Positions 51,101 to 61,129 are shown, numbered from the stretch's first letter. The stretch: DNA of 64,000 bases from Nepenthes gracilis (GCA_033239525.1 BSYO01000020.1:13084546-13148545), one strand, 5' to 3'. Translations and numbers: made by a program. Notes: generated by a model not told the origin, from the letters alone.

Positions 51101-54100
51101 ATGAAGCAATTCAATTTATGCATTGACCTCTTGCTCATTTCAGCTGGTCTCAGAGAAGCAACAGAAAGAATCCATTCCCCCTGTGTTTTCAGTGCAGAAG
51201 AGTTCAGGGAAGACGGCATTCTTCTTGGCTGAAGTATGTTAAAAGTAATGATGTTTTAAAATTTTTGAATGATATGTGATTGCAAGTATGTCTATGGTGA
51301 AGATGAAATTTTTTAAGGGTATGTTTGGATCAAAGAAAATATGAATAAATAAAAAAAATTAAAAGAAAATGTTTTTTGGTGTTGGATTGGATGAAAAATT
51401 ATAGGAAAAAAATAGCACGGAAAATATGTATAAAAATATTGGTATTTTATTGAAAATCATCTTCATTTAAAATCAAGTGAAAAATAAAAAAATGGAAAAA
51501 AATAATAATTTTATATTAGAGGTGTTACTTTTTCTTCTCTTTAGTTTTTCCTTGATAATCAAACAATAAAAATGTTTTTCTTAAAAATTATTTTCATTCC
51601 GATATGAATTTTCATAATATCCAATATATATATTTCTTTTTTATTTTTTCCTTACTAATTTCCTTTCCTTTATATTTTATTTGATCCAAACATACTCTAA
51701 ATGTTTACATGTTAGATTTTTATCCCCTTCTCTCTTTATTCCCCTGACAATCTTATTTAATTCTTGGTGCCTATTTCCCTTTTCTTCTTTTAAACCCAGT
51801 TTTACTTTTTTTTTTTTTTTAATGTTTTTTGGTGTGTGTGTATATATATATATATATATTAATATATATGTACAACTAATTGGAATTTGGCATTTGGAAA
51901 GTCCAAGTTTTAGGGTAAGCCTGATGGATGAAAATATCGGCCATTATATATCGATTTTAGGGGCAAAAAATATCAATGTGTTGCCTTATCTACTATATCT
52001 GTCAATATTTGTCTATCAACTTATGATTTTTAAAAAATAGCAACTAATTTGTAGTGAATTTAATGATTATCCTGTATGCTTATTGGGTGTAATAGAGAGT
52101 AATGCAGCACAATGAAAATCAAGAGTCATGTGCTATGATCTCGACATGAGTTGATAATAATAACGACATCAAATATAAAAATTATTTATAAATAATTACG
52201 ATCCAATAATTAAATTGCGTTGAACATTACATGCTAACATCATATGCAACAAGATTAAATATAGATTGTAGCGATTACAAGATTAGCTAAACTATCATTG
52301 TTTGGCCTCGAAATAATACTGTACAGCACTGTTCAATCTATAAATTGCTACAGAGAAAATTATTTAACCAAAATACCAAATATAAAATAGCAAAAACTAT
52401 ACATAACTTCATCAGACACACCAACTCAAAAATTTAAACTGCTGAACTTTAAAATATAAATTTTGACTAATACAAAAGATTCACATAAATCCAAAAACCA
52501 TAAATAAACTTCTAATTATTTTTCTTCAGTAGTTCTCCGTTCAAATTTTACAAGAATTTACCGCTTGCTAATACGAAAGGATTTTGAAAACATATGTAAA
52601 CGCGAGCTTAACATTCAGTAAAGTATATGTATATATGGTATACAAATATGTGTAAATAAACAGATAAAAGGATAGAAAATCATATCCAATTTTTGTTAAA
52701 TATGTTTCTAATTATGATTTTATACTGACTGTTCAGTATATGTATAAATATCCAAAACATTACAAAATGTACAAAAAACATATGAAAACCAAAACATATA
52801 ATGGGTCTCCAAAAATATGACAACCGAGGGACTATATTGAAAACATATTGAAAACTTAAGAACTAAGGGTTGATGACTTGCATACTGACTAATCAAAAGG
52901 AAATTTTAAAAAATGGACTATTTATATTCCTTATAACCTTAAGCCGATAAGCTACCATTCAAGATCCGTAGGTGGGTCGTTACCCTATAGATAGGATCAA
53001 ACGTCACTTTGTTTTTGTAAATTAGGGAAAGGTATGATCTTTGTCCATATTGCAAAGTAGAGTCATCACCAAATATTTGCATGAAAATATTTGTCCATAT
53101 CACAAAGTGGAGTCCTCATCAAATATTTGCATGAAAATATTTGTCCATATCACAAAGTGGAGTCCTCATCAAATATTTGTATGAAAATGTATGTAAGATC
53201 AAATACTTAAATATTTTATAATTTTTTTTACAATATCTTATTATAAGAATATAATTCTTCAAAATGCTCAAGTATTTTGTGAAAATAAACGAAATCTCCA
53301 AATGTTTGATAAAAATAAGCAAAAACTCTAAATGTTTGGTAAAACCTATCAAAATCTCAAAATATTCAGTAAAATAAACATGCATAGATCAATATTCGAA
53401 AAAAGGTGTGAGAAGGGTGATATCCATGTATGTTTAAACAATAATTGGAAGAAAAAATTGAAGGATTTTAACAGAAGACCAAAAATTGGGCTGAAATATA
53501 CTTGTCTTGACTCAATGATTTATTAAATTTGATGCGAAATAGTCTCGAAATCACCATTTTTCATCTTCTCTCTTCTTTCTTTTCTTTTTTCCTTCTCTTT
53601 CTCTCTCTCTCTCCCCTTTTCCTGCATGAATGGTTGAATCAAGCGAAGGGGGGATAAAATATCTAAATTGGTGCACGAGTGCTAGTTAGGTGCATAATAG
53701 GCGTCACGTCAAGCCACATGCACGCATGAGCTACCCAAATATGCCCCATATATGTGCCTCAAGTGTGGAGCTTGTGCCAAAAACATATATGAGCATGATA
53801 TGGGTGCTATCAGGTGTTGAATCTGATTCTTCAAAATATAATTTTTCTCAAAATTTTTATCATACTATTATTTTCTATATTAACCCAATATATAAAAATT
53901 ATGATGTCATAAATATAAATTGAAAAATCGGATGTTACACTATGAGTACAATTTTTGTACCATGTTCTTGAGTCCATTCCATTGCATTGCATTTCACGCC
54001 ATTTTATCTTGCCAAATACGACGTTGAGTCCCATAAATGTAAATATTGGTCAATGTATATCGGTATTGAGTCCCCCCATCTTGATATTTTATGATTTGTC

Positions 54101-57100
54101 TGCAATATTGCAATATGCTTCCGTATCGAAAATATATTATGATATATCAATAGATATTTAAAATATCGATTGATATATTCGATATTTGACTGATATATTG
54201 GTCAATATGACTTTGTTAGTTTATAATTTATTACAATTTTTTTCTTCCAATATAATCGATGTCAATATATATTTTTCGATATATTCAATTCTGATATGAT
54301 TGTGATCAAATATTCAAGCTGAAATCAAAACTGATATGTTCATCTATGGCACCGACTGATTTGGCATGGTAATGAAAGGAGACTAGCAGAATGGTTAGGA
54401 GGGAGTATACAATAGTATATCCTTTTGAGATGATGTTAAATATAATTTTATTAGGTGGATCTTGTGCAAGAAGTATTTGAATTATATTCTTAATTAATTT
54501 TTTTAAGTGCTAGAAGTTTTTCAACAATTTCACACCAGAGAATTTGTTGCCTGAATTCTGAGAAATGTAGAGATGATTTTGGTTTTAGGATTTGACTTTA
54601 TAGTGTTGGATCTCTCGAAGTTGTATGATAATTTGCTTGAGTATATGTTTTTTTTGAGTGGAGCATGAAGGGTGCATGTGCCAGTATGAGTAAGATTTTA
54701 GTACTTGAGGGGTGTACGTATGCCATTTTTAGCTAATTTTTTTGAGACCCACTAATATAAAAGGTCATGATGAAATTTTTAGGGTAGATTTGAGATCATT
54801 TTCAGCACAAGGGACAGCACACGGAATGAGAAAAGAGGAAGACATTCGGCATTTGGTTGATCTCTGATTTGAGTTTTATTTTTCACTAAACTCGACATAT
54901 TGTTTTGCATAACAAGGTTTTTGTTTTTGTGAGGGCGAGTTGGTTTATAGATGCAACTACGGTTAAAATGATTGTCAATGCAAGAGGAAGTATTTTGATA
55001 TATAATCAGCATTCACAGTTGAAAAAATCAACTGATATGTATCGCTATTGAGTTCCCGATAACGATAAATTCCGATATTGTAATAATATCGCAATATTTG
55101 ATATGTTTGTAATATATTGTGATATATTGGTTGATATATATTGGCAAATACGGTTTTGTTAACTTATTATTTTTAAATTTTTTTATTCGATTTTATCCGA
55201 TACTAATATATATTGTTCGATATGTCATGATAATGATATGGCCGTTGATGCTGATATATTCATCCATGGCATCCCTTAATAGCCTTAAACTTGTGCTATG
55301 GAGAGACTTTTTTTTGGTGTTTAAACCGGTGACCTTTTGGCTATAATGGAATAGCCTCATTGATCTGTAAGCATTTGGGTCCATTCCAAAAATTGATATT
55401 GACTTGCTCTCTCAAAACATGCTTGACAATGTATTGCTTTATCTAATTTGTTGTATATACTCGATGTGTATGCTGATTGTTCTTCGCTTGTTGCTACGTA
55501 TTGCTGTAGTATAAGAAACTCGCCAGTTTATTAGGATCTGTTGGAGTCTAAAAAAAAATAAAGGAAACTAATTCCCATGAATATGTATTATTTTATCTAA
55601 AATGCTGTATATACATCATGCGTATTGATCATTGTTTTTCGCTTGGTAAATTATTCATATAAGAAACTCAGCCATGGCAATTTTCATGGTTCAAAGGGTA
55701 GGTATGTTTGGTCTCAAAAAAATTGAAAGAAGAAAAATTAAAGGAAAATTTCTTCTCTCATATATGAAAATTTTAACGCCTATTTTCCATTTCATTGTGA
55801 TTTTTCATGCATTCATAATATAGAAAAGCACTTTCCTTCAATTCTTCCTCTTCGTTTTTTTTTGGCATTTCCTTCAAACTTTATTTGAACCGAACTGACT
55901 ATCAATCCATATATTGTAACTGTTGAAATGACCTCTTAATCTATGTATTTTATGAAGTTTTCCATTATATCGTGCAGGCAATTCATGAATTCAACGCAGA
56001 ATCTGAGAAGGAACTCAGCCTTGCTGTTGGTGACTATATTGTTGTCCGCAAGGTTCTTCCTCTTTCCTACTTTTCTTACTGGATTTGTTTAAATATAGAA
56101 AAATTTAAAGAAAAAAAATAAAAGACAATACTTTTCTATATTTAAATCGTAAGAAAAATGACAAAAAAATATATAATAAAAAATATGTATTAAAATATTA
56201 ATATTTGAGGAAAGTTGTTTTTATTTCATTTTCCTTTTATTTTTAGTTTTTCCTCATTAATTTTCTTTCATTTAAACTTTTCTAGATCCAAATAAATCCT
56301 TAATCGTTGATGCCTCTTCTATATTTTTACTGCATCACATCACCAATCTAATTTTCCTACTATGTTGAGAAATTTCTTTGTTTTTCTTTTAAAAGATCTG
56401 AATTTTCTGTTCTTCCAGATTGTTTTGTATCTTTTCAATATCTTTCAAATTGCAACTTTTCTGGGAAGGTGCTCCAAATGCGGTAAAAATTATTAGATGT
56501 GTTGGCCTAATGGAAAGAATACGAAGTTATAGGGTTTGTTTGGATTCAGGTAAGTTTGAAGAAACCGAAAAGAAAATTGAAGGAATGAAATTTTCTATGT
56601 TTGGGTTATATGAAAAATTATAAGAAAAATATGATAAAAAATATGAATTAGAATATTCATATTTGAGAAAATTGATTTTTCTTTTATTTTTATTATTTTC
56701 TTATTAAATTTGTTTTTCTTTCATACTATCCTATAACCAAACACACTCTTTGGGTCTACTTGGTTATAGAAAAGTTTGAAGGGAAGGCAAATAACGAGAA
56801 AAAAAAATTAAAATAAAGAAAATAAAATCACTATGACTATTTTAATATCCATTTTCATTGTATTTTGTGTTTTTCTATACAATTTAAACATAAAAAAGTA
56901 TTTATGTTAGAATTTTCCCTTTTCTTCAAAATTTATGTATTCAAGTAGACCCTTAGATATTTAAGAACCAATAGTCCTGTCGTTTGCAAAATGAGTTTGC
57001 TGTTTTCCATTGCTATTTCATGCATGTTCACTGAAATATGATAGAGCAAGGTTTGGAAGAACATATTAAAAGTATTGCTATGTTGCTAAGTTTGGACCCT

Positions 57101-58542
57101 ATAATTTCAAAAATAAAGGGAAAAGGGGGAAAACATCGGAATATTTTATTATTATTCATTTCGTCTCGGAAACATGTTAGACATGTTGGCTATTTTTAGA
57201 GAAATAAACTTCCTAGTATAAGTTTTTAAAAAATTAAAAGCCATACTATAATTTAGAAACAATTAAAATCTAAGCCATTATTGTTCTCTCTCTCTTTAAT
57301 ATCATGTGAGGTGTATATATTATAGCATAATTTTTTTATATTAGATCACTCATAGATTGCAACTTTTTGTGATTTTTTGGGTTGATGAAATAAAAAATAT
57401 ATATTCTTTATTACCTATTTGCTGTAAAATAGTTTGTTGATTGGTTATATTCTCATATCTATAAATAAATTATGAATTTTAGTTAACGTGTCTTTAGCTT
57501 GTCTTTTCATCATTTTAGAAAAATGATGTGTTAGCTTATCAGTGTTGTGTTTATATCTCGTGGTGGTGCCATGCTTCTTAGGGTTCTTTCATGTGTTTCC
57601 AATTTAACACTCGTCTCTTCTTGCTGTCTTCCAAACTCACTTCATCTTTGCTTTTGTCTTGTTTATCATAGAAATCCTTGAGCTCTGTTTTCTCTGAGGA
57701 AAGAATACTGAGAGAGAAACTCATTTCATGTTTGGGTTCGATGACAAATTAATAGAGATCTGTTCTAAACATTAGATTTTCTTTTCTTTTCAATAGTTGA
57801 GGTCACTTTGAAGGTGACGGAGTGTAGAGATTGAGATAATATTTTAATATATTATCTTAATCTTAATATTTTGCATTGTTAAGTATAGATATCAACTATT
57901 GGTAGAATAAGAGAACCTTATGTTTAGAATGACAATCGAAAAACTCATATATTGTTTGTTCCTTGCTTGAGCTCATTTCCATGCTTGCAGGGCAGTGCCT
58001 TTCAACGGTTGAGATTATTTTAAAAGTGATGAAAAGTAGATATTGAGATGATATTTTAATATATTGTCTTAATCTTAATATTCTATATTGTAACGATTAA
58101 TCTTAACTAGTACTAGGACAAGAGAGTATTATATTAGAGTGATCATATTGATGAACCCGCACATAGCTCGATGTTTTTATGGCAATGCCGCTTACTATAA
58201 TTCTACTGAAATCTTATAAAAAAGAATAATATTACACCTATTATGCGATCCCACGTAGTAGAAAGGAAAATAATGAAAAAAGAGATCGCTCAAAAAGTGT
58301 TATATCATATTCTTTTGGAGAGTCATACCAACCCTATAATAAGAGTAATATTTTTCCGCACTAATGTCTTTTTTTCCATTACTGGTAGCGATGGGATTGA
58401 TTGTTTTTCCGTGACCACTCAGGTGAGCCCATCGGGGTGGTCGGAAGGCGAGTGCAAAGGCCGAGCTGGGTGGTTTCCGTCGGCATACGCCGAGAAACGT
58501 CAGAGAATTCCCTCAAGGAACGGCACCCCGGAAGCATATTAG
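34926..58542 (+). CDS. SH3P3: BAR and SH3 domain protein, SH3P3-like (ten exons, complete)
   Basis: Ten exons join in frame (1047 nt, 348 residues plus TAG); all introns are GT-AG. Residues 1-235 form a coiled BAR-like domain that binds curved membranes: MDAFRKQASKFREQVAKQQ, TGYESSDIMVID, GAPLEDARHLAQRY and LTFQRLVALVEGEKNYH all match plant SH3P proteins. Residues 279-338 form an SH3 domain with EFNAESEKELSLAVGDY, SGWSEGECKG and GWFPSAY, which binds proline-rich partners. In Arabidopsis, SH3P proteins act in clathrin-linked and vacuolar vesicle traffic; SH3P3 was reported to bind a dynamin-related protein. Length (348, family member about 351) and YGAENIDDDILAKAA point to SH3P3 rather than SH3P1 or SH3P2. 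No break seen in any exon although the introns hold many transposons. Confidence 0.93.
34986..37304. other. Intron 1 (2.3 kb), no gene
   Basis: Holds TTGG/GGAATTGGAAT-rich stretches at 35455-35600 and 36600-36750 and a short run of GCCAAGCCGCCAAGCC-like words near 35730-35830. These may be decayed repeats, none assigned. The frame at 35781-36122 looks fortuitous. Confidence 0.5.
37305..37427 (+). CDS. SH3P3: SH3P3-like exon 2
   Basis: Residues 21-61, acceptor TTACAG, donor AGG|GTAGGG, phase 0. Contains TGYESSDIMVIDEAEMQRH. Confidence 0.93.
38076..38145 (+). CDS. SH3P3: SH3P3-like exon 3
   Basis: Residues 62-84 plus the first base of codon 85 (Gly). Acceptor TTTCAG, donor GCAG|GTGAAA. Confidence 0.93.
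40318..40737. repeat. 210-bp tandem duplication inside the intron-3 LTR
   Basis: ATCAC(G/A)(A/G)TGCCGTATGTTCC starts at 40318 and again at 40528. The copies differ at few positions. Confidence 0.85.
41735..42113. repeat. (ATT)n microsatellite, long and interrupted
   Basis: About 375 bp of ATT units with TTTGTTT and ATTACAT interruptions. The tract resumes at 47911-47936 right of the nested element, so the element sits inside it. Confidence 0.9.
42114..42959 (+). repeat. 5' LTR of the TAT-like element
   Basis: 846 bp. TATAAAT box at 42654-42660. The last ~230 bp are almost identical to the other LTR, while the first two thirds show many substitutions and 1-4 base gaps. Confidence 0.9.
42961..42978 (+). 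other. Primer-binding site
   Basis: TGGCGCCGTCTGTGGGAA, one base after the LTR. The first eight bases fit the 3' end of plant Asp tRNA. This form is common in TAT/Ogre-type elements. Confidence 0.75.
43064..43303 (+). CDS. Short gag-like ORF
   Basis: 79 codons from MMSRRDSTSAREDEH, ending after PQEQQALSSR. It has a coiled-coil-like stretch (KLEQKVDNLSRTVHTLRERV). It sits where gag starts in TAT elements, but the core capsid domain does not follow, so it is a truncated or non-autonomous remnant. The frame is also open upstream into the LTR; I chose the ATG after the primer site. Confidence 0.4.
   Translation: MMSRRDSTSAREDEHFDRCLPSGNMRSGGPSMRKLEQKVDNLSRTVHTLRERVYEQSRGRHPESSLPPVPQEQQALSSR
43304..44083 (+). 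other. Internal region without recognised domain
   Basis: GC-richer element interior. Frames are open on both strands because of composition, and none matches a retrotransposon domain that I know. May be decayed gag (a PPLPFF-type piece near 43665). Confidence 0.35.
44088..44400. repeat. 41-bp tandem repeats, about eight copies
   Basis: Unit core CTCGGTTCCGTCCGAG then CGGCCCAAGAGGTCGAAATC. Each core can fold (CTCGG...CCGAG). Units 6-8 are more diverged. Lies just beyond the 3' end of the antisense gene. Confidence 0.9.
44538..46551 (-). pseudogene. Antisense gene of the TAT-like element (decayed)
   Basis: Minus-strand gene opposite to its host element. It starts MSRAPGVREIAST (46551), decays after about 80 residues, and shows DPDSTKRWKDKYFFLGVHEQA at about 46085-46165. 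It then has an acidic exon (45161-45451, e.g. PPETSGEATVSGDFLISQ), a predicted 76-nt intron (45085-45160) and a coiled-coil exon (44538-45084) ending in a proline- and serine-rich tail. Small frameshifts near 45080 and 45006 and other breaks make it non-functional. The layout matches the copy at 13879/4605-3129. Probably the PF04195-like type; function unknown. Confidence 0.6.
45085..45160 (-). other. Predicted intron of the antisense gene
   Basis: Donor CAG|GTACTTTC, acceptor GATGTAG, 76 nt, same place as 3424-3496. Confidence 0.5.
46552..47050 (+). other. Element 3' internal end / antisense gene upstream region
   Basis: No coding match. It shares words with 1-681 and 14100-14782 (CTTCCCAAGG, CGCATTTAATG, GACATGCCAAA near 47015). 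Confidence 0.45.
47051..47061 (+). other. Polypurine tract
   Basis: TGGGGGGCTAG immediately before the 3' LTR. Confidence 0.8.
47062..47904 (+). repeat. 3' LTR of the TAT-like element
   Basis: 843 bp, TGTTGGGTTCC to GCAACA, TATAAAT at 47594-47600. Confidence 0.9.
48688..48833 (+). CDS. SH3P3: SH3P3-like exon 4
   Basis: Last two bases of codon 85 to residue 133. Acceptor TGTCAG, donor CAG|GTTAGT. Contains GAENIDDDILAKAASIYGD. Confidence 0.93.
48834..50199. other. Intron 4 (1.4 kb), no gene
   Basis: AT-rich with T-runs near 49321 and 49990. No element ends recognised. Confidence 0.5.
50200..50301 (+). CDS. SH3P3: SH3P3-like exon 5
   Basis: Residues 134-167, FLDPLRAMSTGAPLEDARHL. Acceptor CCCCAG, donor CAG|GTACTG. 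The nearby TTTTAG acceptor would give an early stop and is rejected. Confidence 0.93.
50326..50595. repeat. GATATATCG-rich dispersed repeat, copy 1 (intron 5)
   Basis: Dense GATAT/ATATC words, an AATATTGGCTAATATGTATTGG-like start shortened here, and AACTTATGATTTTTAGAA. Related copies at 51925, 54035 and 55020. Confidence 0.6.
50646..50702 (+). other. Possible in-frame extension of exon 6
   Basis: An acceptor after CCCACCCAG (50645) would add 19 residues (PMKCSLLSL...VSKQ) in frame, with a better pyrimidine tract than the acceptor at 50702. Confidence 0.35.
50703..50900 (+). CDS. SH3P3: SH3P3-like exon 6
   Basis: Residues 168-233, from AAEISRRQARVKEAP to TFQRLVAL. Donor TTG|GTTTGT. Start set by the family, which reads EAEAQ-A-x-E-V/I-SRRQ across this junction. 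Confidence 0.9.
50997..51059 (+). CDS. SH3P3: SH3P3-like exon 7
   Basis: Residues 234-254, VEGEKNYHLRIATILSEVEAE. Acceptor ATGAAG (AAG rather than CAG), donor GAG|GTAGAT. Confidence 0.9.
51144..51233 (+). CDS. SH3P3: SH3P3-like exon 8
   Basis: Residues 255-284, linker LVSEKQQKESIPPVF and SH3 start TAFFLAE. Acceptor TTTCAG, donor GAA|GTATGT. Confidence 0.92.
51317..51697. mobile_element. Tourist-like MITE in intron 8
   Basis: Ends GGGTATGTTTGGATCAAA and its near-perfect reverse complement, flanked by TAA (51314-51316, 51698-51700). 381 bp. Confidence 0.75.
51835..51862. repeat. (TG)n(TA)n microsatellite
   Basis: GTGTGTGTGTATATATATA run after a T-run. Confidence 0.8.
51925..52040. repeat. 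GATATATCG-rich dispersed repeat, copy 2
   Basis: Partial copy: AAATATCGGCCATTATATATCG, shortened here, and ATCAACTTATGATTTTTA. Confidence 0.45.
52138..53939 (-). mobile_element. Tekay-like solo LTR in intron 8
   Basis: Target duplication CTATG at 52133-52137 and 53940-53944. The right end is GGATGTTACA (reverse TGTAACATCC); the left end is decayed (ATCTCGAC where TG is expected). CT-rich leader at 53555-53625 and GTGCACGAG/CTCAAGTG motifs at 53670-53780. No internal domain. Confidence 0.7.
53041..53190. repeat. 50-bp tandem repeat, three copies
   Basis: TTGTCCATAT at 53041, 53091 and 53141; the second and third copies are nearly identical. Inside the solo LTR. Confidence 0.9.
54035..54365. 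repeat. GATATATCG-rich dispersed repeat, copy 3
   Basis: TAAATATTGGTCAATGTATA through CTGATATGTTCATCTATGGC, with many GATATAT/ATATCG words. Confidence 0.6.
54366..55019. other. No feature seen
   Basis: Intron 8 sequence without recognised element ends. Confidence 0.4.
55020..55285. repeat. GATATATCG-rich dispersed repeat, copy 4
   Basis: CTGATATGTATCGCTATTG through CTGATATATTCATCCATGGC; same word order as copy 3. Confidence 0.6.
55701..55900. mobile_element. MITE of the GTTTGG family
   Basis: GGTATGTTTGGTCTCAAA at the left and the inverse of GTCAGTTCGGTTCAAA at the right. Imperfect TIR, about 200 bp. Confidence 0.5.
55978..56052 (+). CDS. SH3P3: SH3P3-like exon 9
   Basis: Residues 285-309, AIHEFNAESEKELSLAVGDY. 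Acceptor GTGCAG, donor AAG|GTTCTT. Confidence 0.93.
56081..56299. mobile_element. MITE of the GTTTGG family
   Basis: GGATTTGTTTAAATATAGAA at the left, inverse of GGATTTATTTGGATCTAGAA at the right; about 219 bp. Confidence 0.5.
56532..56748. mobile_element. MITE of the GTTTGG family
   Basis: GGGTTTGTTTGGATT at the left and inverse of GAGTGTGTTTGGTTA at the right; about 217 bp, directly followed by another copy. Confidence 0.55.
56752..56952. mobile_element. MITE of the GTTTGG family
   Basis: GGGTCTACTTGGTTA at the left, with GGGTCTACTTG exactly inverted at the right; about 201 bp. Confidence 0.6.
57791..58150. repeat. Spaced direct repeat in intron 9
   Basis: About 145 bp at 57791-57935 recur at 58001-58150 (TTGAGATxATATTTTAATATA, TCTTAATCTTAATATT). 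Non-coding. Confidence 0.7.
58423..58542 (+). CDS. SH3P3: SH3P3-like exon 10
   Basis: Residues 310-348 and stop TAG. Acceptor CTCAG. SGWSEGECKGRAGWFPSAY completes the SH3 domain; GC-richer than the surrounding intron. Confidence 0.93.
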   Translation: MSPSGWSEGECKGRAGWFPSAYAEKRQRIPSRNGTPEAY

Positions 58543-59921
58543 TGAGTTGATCCATTTATTTTTTTTTATTTTTTTGGATTCCATACTTCAAATTGTGCTT
58601 CTAAACTTTGGTTAATTGTAGGCTTTGATATTGAATACTTTTCGTTATAGGGCCACTAGGATGAAAAATTAGTAACCTGATTAGATTGATGTACATTATG
58701 CTTATCCAAGACAGAATGGGTTGATGATAATCTGTGTGGATAATGTTATGGCGAGTGTGCAAATATTTACTAGAGAATGGGTTCATTAAATTGATAGTGT
58801 TAGAAATATATTGTTTAATCTTTTTTTTTTTTTGATTTTTTTAATGACACATCGTCTTATTTATTTATAAATATTAATAAACACGTATAAAAATAAATAA
58901 ATAAATAAATATTACGATATTTTAGAAATATTAGTCAAGGGAGGAATAGATTGGCCATTAAAAATGGTGCAAATTAGTAACTCTATGTTTTTTTTCTTAT
59001 TATTTTCTCATCTTTTTCTCAATATTTTTTGTAGGAGTTTTGAAAAAATTAAGCGAAAGAATATGAAGCATTTGAAAAGAAAAGTGGATGCCTAAGCTTT
59101 CTTATTTAATCATTGTTTATTAATGATATTTATTATAGTGGCTCGAGTTTAACTAATAATATATTTGTGTGTTTTACGATATAGGTATGGGTTTATATCC
59201 GTATGGTTTTATCTTTTGGGCTTCAAAAAAAAAAAAAAAAATTATTATTATAAAAATATCTAAACTTTACTATAAGATATATATATGTTCTCTTTTTTTA
59301 GGTGACGTGAGATTTTAGATATTAGCTTATATATTCCACCCTACTTAAAGGAATGATGCCCTCATTGGTGTGATACGGCTCATGACTAGCTTGGTTCACA
59401 TTTGCATATTTTTGGATGTGATTATCTCTAATAGTATTATATAACTACTTGAATTTACATGATAAATATTATTCACTATGGGCCACATATATGGGCTTGT
59501 GCCTGCATTGCTTTGTTTTTTTTTTGGGTATTTTGAAAAAAGACATATTATTATGAAGATATTTAAATTTTATGATAAAAATTTATTTATTCTTGCTACA
59601 ACAAAAAGTAATTTTAGTAATGGTTTTTGTGTAGATCTCATTTCTCAGGATATGTGAGATCCCAGACATTAACTCATACGCTTATATTATTTATTTCATT
59701 TGTTGTAAAGATTTGGTGTTACCTGTGTAAGTTTTAAAGATTAAATTTTTTGTTTGTTGCATATACTTTTAATAAATTTTATTATCATTAAAAGACCATA
59801 TATAGTTGATCAATTCTAATTCATATAATTTGTGATAAGATAAATAGATAAGCATAAAATTTTTTTTTTTCTTTTCTTTTCATCAAACCTGAGATGCATT
59901 CTAAAGATTAGAAATTTCATA
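58543..59921. other. 3' UTR and flank of the host gene, no other gene
   Basis: AT-rich. The polyadenylation site is not determined. AAATAAATAAATAAAT lies at 58891-58910. Two loosely similar stretches (59245-59340, 59545-59680) suggest a decayed repeat. Confidence 0.4.
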
Positions 59922-60163
59922 AATCCCAAAATGTCACGGAAACAATCTACATTCATAAGCAGCGGAAATAAAATTACAAGTTTCCTCAAACTAAATAAAC
60001 AAAACTCCAAAAATCTGCTCCAGCCAGCAAAACTATAGGACTAATCCCAAAATGTCACGGAAACAATCTACATTCATTAGCAGCGGAAATAAAATTACAA
60101 GTTTCCTCAAACTAAATAAACAAAACTCCAAAAATCTGCTCCAGCCAGCAAAACTATAGGACT
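59922..60163. repeat. 121-bp tandem duplication at the outer LTR end
   Basis: 59922-60042 and 60043-60163 differ at one visible base (CATAAG/CATTAG). Each unit has ten bases before the TGTCACGG end, so it includes flanking DNA and LTR. Confidence 0.9.
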
Positions 60164-60795
60164 CTACTCGACTTCGTCCTCCATAAGCTTGTCATCTGAA
60201 AATTTGCAAGAGTGAGCTTACAAAGCCCAGCAGGTTACTCACATGCAGAAAACACAAGCATATAATCGAAATATAGATCATAATATAGTATAATAATCAT
60301 CATATCATTTCTTCTTTAGTTCATGTTCTTTCATCTTGTCTCTATCAAAATCATTCGGAACTCATATCATCTTTAGGGACCGGACGGGAGCGGACAACAT
60401 CGAGGACGGGTTGTGTGTAACCCCACAACCTAAAGCCGTATCCCCTCATTATGCTCCCCGGGGCGGGAGGTAATGCCTTTAACCCGACATACGAGGCCAT
60501 AGTCCATAGTCCTTGTGCCACCAAAAGGTCCCCTCCCGTGGCCCAGGAGGCATCCTCGAGTGTCACTCCAATATCCTTCATCCATCATTAACAGCAAGTT
60601 TAGTGGAAACTCGGTTCTTAATTCGTATTCTTTATTAGCCAATGATCAAAGTTCAAAAGTCATAAATTCCACTTGCTGTCCGTATATCCTTTTTCATATT
60701 CTTCATAGGCCGAAGTTCGTTTCATGAAGAGGGCCGGAGTTCATTGCATGCTGAAGCAGTAATTTATTCCATGCAGAAACCGGAGCTCATTTTAT

Positions 60796-60947
60796 GAATA
60801 AGAAGCCGGAGTTCGTTTCTTGCAAAAGTCGGAGTTCGTTTCTTAAATCAAAACCGGAGTTCATTATTTATGAATAAGAAGCCGGAGTTCGTTTCTTGCA
60901 AAAGCCGGAGTTCGTTTCTTAAATCAAAACCGGAGTTCATTATTTAT
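60796..60947. repeat. 76-bp tandem duplication in the LTR
   Basis: GAATAAGAAGCCGGAGTTCG at 60796 and 60872; each unit holds three CGGAGTTC words. Confidence 0.8.
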
Positions 60948-61129
60948 GAAGGACGGAGCACAATTACATTATGCTCCAAGAGTCGGAAACTCTTTAATCC
61001 GGGACGGAGTGCCGTTTTCTTTTTAAAAGACGGAGGACTTGGACGGAGCTCTAAACGGACGGAGTGCTTTTGTGTTACAGAATTCCGGAGTGACTTGTCT
61101 TAAATAATTCGGAGTTCAAGGCAGGAGTG

